Shown here: piece after piece, positions 1 to 5,228 of the stretch
Numbering within the stretch: position 1 is the first letter of the stretch
How the letters are laid out: each line of letters opens with the position of its first letter
Source of the DNA: an uncultured Eubacteriales bacterium
GTDB lineage: Bacteria; Bacillota; Clostridia; Oscillospirales; Oscillospiraceae
DNA length: 5,228 nt
Direction: 5' to 3'
NCBI GenBank assembly: GCA_905201305.1
Contig: CAJKNS010000182.1
Coordinates: 1 to 5,228, forward strand
Notes under the pieces: generated by a model
Database searches by the model: none
What the model saw: only the letters and a program-made list of their open reading frames with translations
Told to the model about the DNA's origin: nothing
Translations under genes and position numbers: made by a program

Positions 1-485
1 CCCTGTTTGTTTCCGCCATGCCGGAGCAGCGGGAGACGGAGGCGCAAAAGGGCTGCCTGGTGCTGGACGGCATTCAGGACCCGGGCAATCTGGGCACCAT
101 TTTAAGAACTGCCGACGCGCTGGATGTGCCGGTGATCCTCACGGAGGGCTGCTGTGATCCCTACAATGCCAAAACTGTCCGGGCAACCATGGGGGCGATT
201 TTCCGAACGGCGCCCGGCTGTCTCACCCGGCAGCAGCTCATCGATCAGTGCAGAGAAAAGAGAATTCCACTGCTGGCAACGGCGCTTTCTGACCGGGCGA
301 AGGATATTCGGCAGCAGGATTTACGTCAGGCGGCTGTGGTGATCGGCAGCGAGGGACAGGGCGTAGCGCAGCAGCTGCTGGAGGCATCTCTGGGGCAGCT
401 GATCATCCCCATGCATCCGAGATGCGAATCCCTGAACGCATCCGTTGCCGCAGCCATTGTGCTGTGGCAGATGACAGGACTGTAG
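1..485 (+). CDS. SpoU/TrmH-family RNA 2'-O-ribose methyltransferase, 3' part (5'-truncated by window edge)
   Basis: This is the catalytic domain of a SAM-dependent methyltransferase of the SpoU/TrmH (SPOUT) superfamily, which methylates a ribose 2'-OH in rRNA or tRNA. The reading frame is open from base 3 to the left edge, so the gene starts outside the window. The ATG at 18 lacks a ribosome binding site and is probably an internal Met. All three SpoU motifs are visible: motif 1 LDGIQDPGNLGTILRTADA (about 63-119, with the conserved Asn at 87 and Arg at 105), motif 2 GSEGQGV (345-365), and motif 3 IIPMHPRCESLNASVAAAI (402-458), which forms the trefoil-knot SAM site and supplies the N-A-S residues. 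The visible 160 residues match the knot domain; the usual N-terminal substrate-binding domain would lie upstream. The specific RNA target cannot be read from this part, so rlmB or another symbol is not assigned. It ends 17 nt before dprA, suggesting one transcript. Confidence 0.93.
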   Translation, partial: LFVSAMPEQRETEAQKGCLVLDGIQDPGNLGTILRTADALDVPVILTEGCCDPYNAKTVRATMGAIFRTAPGCLTRQQLIDQCREKRIPLLATALSDRAKDIRQQDLRQAAVVIGSEGQGVAQQLLEASLGQLIIPMHPRCESLNASVAAAIVLWQMTGL

Positions 486-490
486 AAATA

Positions 491-495
491 GGAGG
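491..495 (+). promoter_or_regulatory. Ribosome binding site of dprA
   Basis: GGAGG sits 7 nt before the ATG at 503. It decides the dprA start: the frame is open further upstream to an ATG at 422, but that lies inside the methyltransferase gene, has no Shine-Dalgarno sequence, and would add 27 residues unlike any DprA. Confidence 0.85.
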
Positions 496-502
496 TATTC
501 CC

Positions 503-1783
503 ATGTCACGTCTTCCATATTGGATTTGGCTTACTACCCGCAAGCGGCTTACCCTGAGAGGACAGCAGCTGACGCTCAGCTATTTCGGCTCTCCGGAGGC
601 GGCTTTTGAGGCATCGCCCAGGGAGATCGCGGCAGTGCCCGGACTGATCGACCGGGAGCGGGAGGCACTGGAACAGAAGGACCTGGCATATGCCAAGGAG
701 GTTCTGGCGCTGTGCAGCGATCAGGGAATCCGAATCATCACCTGTCAGGACGAAAACTATCCTCAGCGGCTGCTCTCCATCGACTGTCCGCCGCTGGTGC
801 TCTATTATCGCGGCACGCTGCTGGACTTTGACCAGCTGCCGGTGGTGGCAGTGGTGGGCTCTCGAAATGCCAGCGCCTATGGATTGGCAACGGCGAGAAA
901 GATGGGCAACCAGATTGGCGCCTGCGGCGGCGTGGTGGTATCCGGCGCGGCAAAGGGCATTGATTCTCAGGCGCTGGAGGGTGCGTTGGAGGCTGGTGCC
1001 CGGGTAGCAGCGGTGCTGGGCAACGGACTGGACATCGTCTATCCCAAATCCTCAGAGACGGTGTATCAGGCGGTGGCAGAGCGCGGCTGTCTCATCAGTG
1101 AATTCGCACCGGGCACGCCGCCCCGCGGACGGAACTTTCCTCAGAGAAACCGGATTATGAGCGGGCTTTCCCTGGGCGTGTTGGTGGTGGAAGCTGCCAA
1201 GCAGTCCGGCAGCCTCATTACCGCGGGGCTTGCATTGGAGCAGGGCAGAGACGTGTTTGCAGTGCCCGGCAACATCGGCATTCCCTCCTGCGAGGGCAGC
1301 AATCAGCTGCTTCAGGAGGGGGCGACGCTGGTGATGAACGGCTGGGATATCATGCGGGAATATGCGCCCCGCTATGGCGGCTATGTCCGTATGCAGCAGG
1401 GGGAGCAAGTCGTAGAGCTGCCCCTTGAAAAGGAGCCGAAGCTTCAGGTGGCAACTCCGGTTTCTACTCCAAAACAGCACAATATTATTGATTTTCAGGC
1501 AAATAACGCAAAAACTGAGAAAAATCCTGGGTCAAATGGAGAAAATGGAATTGACATTGAGCCAAAGAGGAATTATATTGACCTACAAGAGAAAATTTCT
1601 GCGCTGACTCCGGACGAAAAGGAGATTGCCGCAACCCTGATTCCCGGTGCGTGCCAGGTGGACGAGATCGTGGCGCTGACCGGGCTCAGTGCGGCACGGG
1701 TGCTGGCATCCCTGACGCTGCTTCAGGTCAAGGGCTATGTGACGCAAATGCCGGGAAAGCGTTTTTATCTCAATATCAATTAG
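503..1783 (+). CDS. dprA: DNA processing protein DprA (Smf), with C-terminal winged helix
   Basis: DprA binds single-stranded DNA in the cytoplasm and loads RecA on it, protecting incoming DNA during natural transformation; it is also kept in species not known to be competent. The 426-residue protein has a helical N-terminal region (about 1-75, with a helix-hairpin-helix-like VPGL), then the Rossmann-like core (about 76-285). The core shows the family signatures GSRNAS (119-124), SGAAKGID (147-154), FPQRNRIMS (212-220), SGSLITA (235-241) and VPGN (254-257). A polar linker (about 305-365) follows, then a winged-helix domain (about 368-426) of the DprA_WH type. At 426 residues it is clearly longer than the short B. 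subtilis and pneumococcal forms of roughly 280-300, because of the linker and winged helix. The linker DNA is strikingly AT-rich and holds a putative promoter for topA. The start is set by GGAGG at 491-495; topA follows after 17 nt. Confidence 0.96.
   Translation: MSRLPYWIWLTTRKRLTLRGQQLTLSYFGSPEAAFEASPREIAAVPGLIDREREALEQKDLAYAKEVLALCSDQGIRIITCQDENYPQRLLSIDCPPLVLYYRGTLLDFDQLPVVAVVGSRNASAYGLATARKMGNQIGACGGVVVSGAAKGIDSQALEGALEAGARVAAVLGNGLDIVYPKSSETVYQAVAERGCLISEFAPGTPPRGRNFPQRNRIMSGLSLGVLVVEAAKQSGSLITAGLALEQGRDVFAVPGNIGIPSCEGSNQLLQEGATLVMNGWDIMREYAPRYGGYVRMQQGEQVVELPLEKEPKLQVATPVSTPKQHNIIDFQANNAKTEKNPGSNGENGIDIEPKRNYIDLQEKISALTPDEKEIAATLIPGACQVDEIVALTGLSAARVLASLTLLQVKGYVTQMPGKRFYLNIN
1481..1600 (+). 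other. AT-rich island encoding the DprA interdomain linker
   Basis: These 120 bases contain 38 G+C (about 32 percent), against clearly GC-rich sequence on both sides in the same gene. They encode residues 327-366, rich in Asn, Lys, Glu and Ile, between the Rossmann core and the winged helix. The reading frame is intact on both sides, so this is not a frameshift or insertion scar. The peptide carries three N-x-I-D-hydrophobic-Q/E motifs: NIIDFQ (327-332), NGIDIE (348-353) and NYIDLQ (357-362). Confidence 0.8.
1551..1579 (+). promoter_or_regulatory. Putative internal sigma-A promoter inside dprA, reading toward topA
   Basis: A perfect -35 hexamer TTGACA (1551-1556) is followed by an exactly 17-bp spacer and a TATATT -10 hexamer (1574-1579), one base off TATAAT. 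A start site would fall near 1586, giving a leader of about 215 nt before the topA ATG that runs through the winged-helix codons of dprA. It lies in an AT-rich island with A-runs just upstream (1510-1514, 1520-1524, 1542-1545), as expected of an UP-type region. The match is seen directly; promoter activity is inferred. An AT-rich coding linker could produce such a match by chance, though the hexamers and spacing together are unusually good. Confidence 0.5.
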
Positions 1784-1788
1784 ACATC

Positions 1789-1795
1789 GGAGGAG
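1789..1795 (+). promoter_or_regulatory. Ribosome binding site of topA
   Basis: GGAGGAG precedes two overlapping start candidates, ATG at 1797 and ATG at 1801. The core GGAGG (1789-1793) is 7 nt from 1801 but only 3 nt from 1797. The 1801 start leads into the conserved TopA N-terminus; the 1797 start is out of frame and stops after 28 codons at 1881-1883. The topA start is therefore 1801. Confidence 0.85.
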
Positions 1796-1800
1796 CATGG

Positions 1801-4158
1801 ATGGCAAACGCATCGAATCTCGTCATTGTCGAGTCACCGGCAAAGGCGAAGACCATAGGAAAATATCTTGGACCGGATTATGAGGTCAAGGCATGCATGG
1901 GTCACCTGCGGGATCTGCCCAAGAGCAAAATGGGCGTGGACATCGACCATGATTTCGAGCCCCAATATATGCCGCTCAAGGGCAAGGAAGCGGTGATTGC
2001 GGACCTGAAAAAGTCCGCTCAGTCGGTAGATCGCATCTACTTGGCAACTGACCCGGACCGGGAGGGAGAGGCAATTTCGTGGCATCTCAAATATCTCCTG
2101 GAGCTTCCGGAGGATCAGGTCCATCGCGTGACCTTTAACGAAATTACAAAAAACGTAGTCAGCACCAGCATTCAGCATCCCAGAGCCATTGACCAGGATC
2201 TGGTGGACGCCCAGCAGGCGCGCCGGATTCTGGACCGGATCGTGGGCTATCAGCTGTCGCCGCTGCTGTGGAAAAAGATCCGCCGGGGGCTGTCTGCCGG
2301 TCGTGTGCAGTCGGTTGCTACCCGGATGGTGGTGGACCGGGAGGAAGAAATCCGGGCGTTCCAGCCCCAGGAATACTGGTCCATCGACGTGGACTTGCAG
2401 CGAATGGCAGGTCCCGGCAAGTTCACTGCCCACTATCACGGCGAGAACAAAAAGCGGGAGCTTCACAGCGAAGCGGAAGTGGACGAGATTTTAAGAGATG
2501 TGGAAAACGCCCCCTTTGTGGTGTCTGCGGTGAAGCGTTCGGAGAAAAAGCGCACCCCTGCGCCGCCGTTTATCACCTCGACCCTCCAGCAGGAGGCGTC
2601 CCGAAAGCTGGGCATGACGCCGCGGCGAACCATGGCGATTGCCCAGATGCTCTATGAGGGCATCGACGTGGCGGGGGAGGGCACCGTGGGTCTGATTACC
2701 TACATGCGTACCGACTCCCTGCGGCTTTCCGAGGAAGCGCTGGCTGCTGCGGGCAGCTTCATTACGAGCCGCTACGGAAAGGACTATTATAAAGAGGGAC
2801 CCCGGCGGTATAAGACGAAAAATGCCGCCCAGGATGCCCATGAAGCCATCCGTCCCAGCAATGTGAATCTGGACCCCGAGTCCATCAAGAGCAGCCTGAC
2901 CACCGAGCAGTATAAGCTCTATCGGCTGGTGTGGAGCCGGTTTGTGGCATCGCAGATGTCCAATGCATTGTATGATACCCTGTCCATCGACACGGTTTCT
3001 GCGGGTCATATCTTCCGGGCAAATCACCAGAGCCTGAAATTCCCGGGCTTTATTGCCGTCTACGAAGAGGGCAAGGACGACGAAACCGAGGAAAAGCAGA
3101 CCCCGCTGCCCAATCTTCAGGAGGGGGAGACGGTGCTGCTGTCCGGTCATGAAAAGCAGCAGCATTTCACCCAGCCCCCTGCCCGGTATACCGAGGCAAC
3201 GCTGGTTAAGGCAATGGAGGAAAAGGGCGTTGGTCGACCCAGTACCTATGCGGCAACGGTTTCCACCATTCTGGACCGGGAATATGTCATCAAGCAGGAC
3301 AAGCGCCTGAGCCCCACACCTCTGGGCGAGGTGGTGACGGGGCTGATGAAGGAGCGCTTCCAGGACGTGATCGACGTGGCGTTTACCGCCCATATGGAGA
3401 GCCTGCTGGACCAGGTGGAGACGGGCAACGTCTATTGGAAGCAGGTGCTCCGGGACTTCTACAAGCACTTCCATCAGGAGATGGAGGAAGCGGAGGAAGC
3501 CCTGAAGGATACCCGCATCAAGGTGCCCGACGAGGTCACCGATGAGGTCTGTGAGCTGTGCGGACGGAATATGGTCATCAAAAGCGGACGGTTCGGGCGG
3601 TTTTTGGCATGTCCCGGCTATCCCGAGTGCAGGAATACAAAGCCCCTGGCAGAGCGGATGCCCGGTCGCTGCCCCAAGTGCGGCGCAGGCATGCTCAAGC
3701 GCAAGAGCCAGCGGGGCTATGCCTACTATGCCTGCGAAAAGGGCAAGGAGTGCGGCTTTATGTCCTGGGAGGTTCCCACGGCGGAGGATTGCCCCTACTG
3801 CGGCAAGACCATGTTCAAGAAGTCCGGCAAGGGGCAGAAGAAGGTATTCTGCATCAACGAGGAATGCGAGAACTTTACCCCTGAGGAGCTGCGCGGCGGC
3901 TATCGGAAGAAGAAAACCACCGAGGAGCCCGCAGCGGAGGAGACAAAGACCGAAGCAGCAGCCGAAGTGACCGACACCGCTGCCAAGAAGACGAAAAAGA
4001 CCGCCGAAAAGAAAACGGCGGCAAAGAAGACTGCTAAGAAAACCACCGCCAAAAAGCCTGCGGCAAAGAAGACCACCAAAACTGCCGCTAAGACCACCAA
4101 AAAGCCTGCGGCAAAGAAAACCGCCAAAGCCACGGAGGAAACAGCCAATGACGCATGA
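1801..4158 (+). CDS. topA: DNA topoisomerase I (type IA), with three zinc ribbons and a lysine-rich tail
   Basis: TopA relaxes negative supercoils by cutting one strand through a 5'-phosphotyrosine link and passing the other strand, balancing gyrase. The 785-residue protein begins with a TOPRIM domain: Glu11 in VESPAKAKTIG, and the Mg-binding DPDREGE with Asp84, Asp86 and Glu88. The type IA core follows with the SAGRVQSVA motif (165-173), the catalytic Tyr301 in ITYMRTDS, and GVGRPSTYA (476-484). Three four-cysteine zinc ribbons follow: Cys584/587/604/610, Cys624/627/645/651 and Cys664/667/684/689. Residues 703-785 are low-complexity, first Glu/Ala-rich and then Lys/Ala/Thr-rich. This tail explains most of the excess over the roughly 690 residues of B. 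subtilis TopA. No catalytic residue is missing. The gene follows dprA by 17 nt and overlaps trmFO by 11 nt. It may also be driven by the putative promoter at 1551-1579, which would make sense because topA expression commonly responds to supercoiling. Confidence 0.98.
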   Translation: MANASNLVIVESPAKAKTIGKYLGPDYEVKACMGHLRDLPKSKMGVDIDHDFEPQYMPLKGKEAVIADLKKSAQSVDRIYLATDPDREGEAISWHLKYLLELPEDQVHRVTFNEITKNVVSTSIQHPRAIDQDLVDAQQARRILDRIVGYQLSPLLWKKIRRGLSAGRVQSVATRMVVDREEEIRAFQPQEYWSIDVDLQRMAGPGKFTAHYHGENKKRELHSEAEVDEILRDVENAPFVVSAVKRSEKKRTPAPPFITSTLQQEASRKLGMTPRRTMAIAQMLYEGIDVAGEGTVGLITYMRTDSLRLSEEALAAAGSFITSRYGKDYYKEGPRRYKTKNAAQDAHEAIRPSNVNLDPESIKSSLTTEQYKLYRLVWSRFVASQMSNALYDTLSIDTVSAGHIFRANHQSLKFPGFIAVYEEGKDDETEEKQTPLPNLQEGETVLLSGHEKQQHFTQPPARYTEATLVKAMEEKGVGRPSTYAATVSTILDREYVIKQDKRLSPTPLGEVVTGLMKERFQDVIDVAFTAHMESLLDQVETGNVYWKQVLRDFYKHFHQEMEEAEEALKDTRIKVPDEVTDEVCELCGRNMVIKSGRFGRFLACPGYPECRNTKPLAERMPGRCPKCGAGMLKRKSQRGYAYYACEKGKECGFMSWEVPTAEDCPYCGKTMFKKSGKGQKKVFCINEECENFTPEELRGGYRKKKTTEEPAAEETKTEAAAEVTDTAAKKTKKTAEKKTAAKKTAKKTTAKKPAAKKTTKTAAKTTKKPAAKKTAKATEETANDA
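4049..4070 (+). repeat. Direct repeat copy 1 (22 nt) in the topA tail
   Basis: This 22-nt stretch is repeated exactly at 4097-4118. The offset is 48 nt, a multiple of three, so both copies are read in the same frame and encode AKKPAAK-type peptide. It suggests expansion of the tail by in-frame duplication or slippage. Confidence 0.85.
4097..4118 (+). repeat. Direct repeat copy 2 (22 nt) in the topA tail
   Basis: Identical to 4049-4070. The match ends at 4119 (A instead of G, a synonymous Lys codon change) and at 4096 (A instead of G) on the other side. Confidence 0.85.
4134..4138 (+). promoter_or_regulatory. Ribosome binding site of trmFO inside topA
   Basis: GGAGG lies 9 nt before the ATG at 4148 and is made from the Thr-Glu-Glu codons near the end of topA. 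Ribosomes finishing topA at 4158 would pass over it, so translational coupling is likely. Confidence 0.8.
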
Positions 4159-5228
4159 TATCACCGTAGTGGGCGCGGGACTTGCCGGAAGCGAGGCGGC
4201 ATGGCAGCTGGCAAATATGGGGCTCACGGTCCGGCTCATTGAGATGAAGCCGGAGAAAAAGACCCCGGCGCATCAGTCGGATCTGTTTGGAGAGCTGGTT
4301 TGCTCCAACTCCCTGCGGGGGGATTCCCTTGCCAACGCCATTGGACTGTTAAAGGAAGAGCTCAGACATTTGAACAGTCTGATTCTGCGCTGTGCGGAGG
4401 AAAACCGCGTGGAAGCAGGGGGCGCATTGGCAGTGGATCGGGTGGCGTTTGCCGCTGCCATCACAAAGGCGCTGGAGGAGCATGAGAACATTGAAATCGT
4501 CCATCAGGAGCTGACGGAGATTCCGGAGGGACCTGCGATCATCGCAACGGGACCCCTGACCTCCGATGCCATGGCGGACGCCATCTCCGAATTTTTCGGC
4601 GGCGCAAAGGGACTGAATTTCTATGACGCGGCAGCACCGCTGGTGAGTTTCGAGTCTCTGGACATGGATCACTGCTGGTTTGCCTCCCGCTATGACAAGG
4701 GCACCGCGGATTACATCAACTGCGCCATGGACCGGCAGCAGTATCTGGACTTTGTCCGGGAACTTTCCCAGGCAGAGGAAGCGGCAGTCCATGGGTTTGA
4801 GGATAAAAAGGTCTTTGAGGGCTGCATGCCTGTAGAGGTCATGGCACGCCGGGGCGAGGATACCCTGCGCTACGGTCCCCTGAAGCCCGTTGGACTGAAG
4901 GACCCTAAAACCGGTAAGGAGCCCTACGCGGTGGTACAGCTGCGGAAGGACAACCGTACCGGCACCGTATATAACATCGTGGGCTTCCAGACCCATCTCC
5001 GCTGGCCCGAGCAGAAGCGGGTGTTTTCCATGATTCCCGCGCTGAAAAACGCGGAGTATCTCCGCTATGGAGTGATGCACCGGAACACCTATCTGGATTC
5101 CCCCCGGCTGCTGGATCGATATTACCGGGCGCGAAAGAACCCGAACATTGCCTTTGCAGGACAGATGACGGGAGTAGAGGGCTACATCGAGTCCACCGCC
5201 TCCGGTATGCTGGCGGCACTGGAAATGG
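4148..5228 (+). CDS. trmFO: Methylenetetrahydrofolate-tRNA-(uracil-5-)-methyltransferase TrmFO (3'-truncated by window edge)
   Basis: TrmFO (formerly Gid) is a folate- and FAD-dependent enzyme that makes 5-methyluridine at position 54 in the tRNA T-loop, using methylenetetrahydrofolate as carbon donor and reduced FAD as reductant. The first 360 codons are present and open to the right edge; the family is about 435-450 residues, so roughly 75-90 are missing. The N-terminus has the FAD-binding dinucleotide motif VVGAGLAGSEAA (7-18). Cys52 in ELVCSNSLRGDS and Cys226 in FEGCMPVEVMA correspond to the two functionally important cysteines of the B. subtilis enzyme (Cys53 and Cys226). Also typical are MHRNTYLDSPRLL (310-322) and AGQMTGVEGYIESTASG (337-353), which belongs to the second part of the FAD site. 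The start at 4148 is supported by GGAGG at 4134-4138 and overlaps topA by 11 nt. Confidence 0.97.
   Translation, partial: MTHDITVVGAGLAGSEAAWQLANMGLTVRLIEMKPEKKTPAHQSDLFGELVCSNSLRGDSLANAIGLLKEELRHLNSLILRCAEENRVEAGGALAVDRVAFAAAITKALEEHENIEIVHQELTEIPEGPAIIATGPLTSDAMADAISEFFGGAKGLNFYDAAAPLVSFESLDMDHCWFASRYDKGTADYINCAMDRQQYLDFVRELSQAEEAAVHGFEDKKVFEGCMPVEVMARRGEDTLRYGPLKPVGLKDPKTGKEPYAVVQLRKDNRTGTVYNIVGFQTHLRWPEQKRVFSMIPALKNAEYLRYGVMHRNTYLDSPRLLDRYYRARKNPNIAFAGQMTGVEGYIESTASGMLAALEM

Larger units (their letters stand above)
3985..4128 (+). other. Histone H1-like lysine-rich tail of TopA
   Basis: Residues 729-776 contain 21 lysines in 48 residues and no arginine. Lys-Lys pairs recur about every five residues, separated by TAA, TA, TTA or PAA, and KKPAAKK occurs twice (751-757 and 767-773). 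An acidic Glu/Ala stretch (about 707-725) precedes the basic part. Such tails resemble histone H1 and bacterial Hc1/AlgP-type proteins and are probably disordered. Basic C-terminal tails of actinobacterial TopA are known to strengthen DNA binding and processivity; the same role here is inferred. Confidence 0.85.

Noticed and set aside
486..502. Looked for a promoter or terminator between the methyltransferase gene and dprA
   Set aside because: The 17-nt gap holds only the ribosome binding site; no hairpin with a T-run and no -35/-10 pair is visible around it.
1590..1600. Small dyad AGAAA-A-TTTCT just after the putative promoter, considered as an operator
   Set aside because: Five-base arms in AT-rich DNA arise easily by chance, and it does not match a CodY-type box or another operator I know.
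1651..1800. Possible N-terminal extension of TopA by 50 codons from an ATG at 1651
   Set aside because: It overlaps the DprA winged helix in another frame, has no Shine-Dalgarno sequence, and the extra residues do not resemble a TopA N-terminus. The 1801 start has a strong SD and begins just before the conserved VIVESPAKAKTIG.
2491..4239. Long minus-strand open frame (582 codons) opposite topA
   Set aside because: It mirrors topA codons in a GC-rich gene, shows no recognisable domain, has Leu/Gly/Phe-rich low complexity opposite the Lys tail, and runs against an unmistakable TopA. It is a shadow frame.
4349..5080. Minus-strand open frame (243 codons) opposite trmFO
   Set aside because: No family signature, and it lies wholly within the conserved trmFO coding region. 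It is explained by codon bias.
1..5228. Searched for insertion sequences, CRISPR repeats, tRNA/rRNA genes, riboswitches, attachment sites and toxin-antitoxin or defence genes
   Set aside because: The window is almost fully occupied by four conserved housekeeping genes with intact frames. No inverted terminal repeats, spaced repeat arrays or cloverleaf-type sequence was seen.

Overview
The window holds part of a compact, one-direction housekeeping gene cluster. Everything is on the + strand: the 3' end of a SpoU/TrmH-family RNA 2'-O-methyltransferase gene (cut by the left edge), dprA, topA, and the 5' five-sixths of trmFO (cut by the right edge). The order dprA-topA-trmFO (smf-topA-gid) is a conserved Firmicutes arrangement. 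The GC-rich composition, strong GGAGG ribosome binding sites and a long DprA with a C-terminal winged helix suggest a GC-rich member of the Clostridia, perhaps an Oscillospiraceae/Ruminococcaceae-type gut anaerobe. That placement is inference; no rRNA or other taxonomic marker is present.

Layout: methyltransferase to 485; a 17-nt gap with an SD; dprA 503-1783; another 17-nt gap with an SD; topA 1801-4158; then trmFO from 4148, overlapping topA by 11 nt. There is no non-coding stretch over 20 nt and no terminator-like hairpin between genes, so the genes are probably co-transcribed. The products share nucleic-acid themes (rRNA/tRNA modification, ssDNA handling and RecA loading, relaxation of negative supercoils, tRNA T-loop m5U54 formation), but no single pathway links them.

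The most interesting structure is hidden inside genes. The linker of DprA is an abrupt AT-rich island (38 G+C in the 120 bases 1481-1600). It carries a near-consensus sigma-A promoter (TTGACA, 17-bp spacer, TATATT) about 215 nt upstream of topA, and it also encodes three copies of a short N-x-I-D-[FIL]-[QE] peptide motif. TopA ends in a lysine/alanine/threonine-rich, histone-H1-like tail whose last codons also form the trmFO ribosome binding site. I see no mobile element, CRISPR array, RNA gene or clearly new multi-gene system; the backbone is ordinary conserved chromosome.
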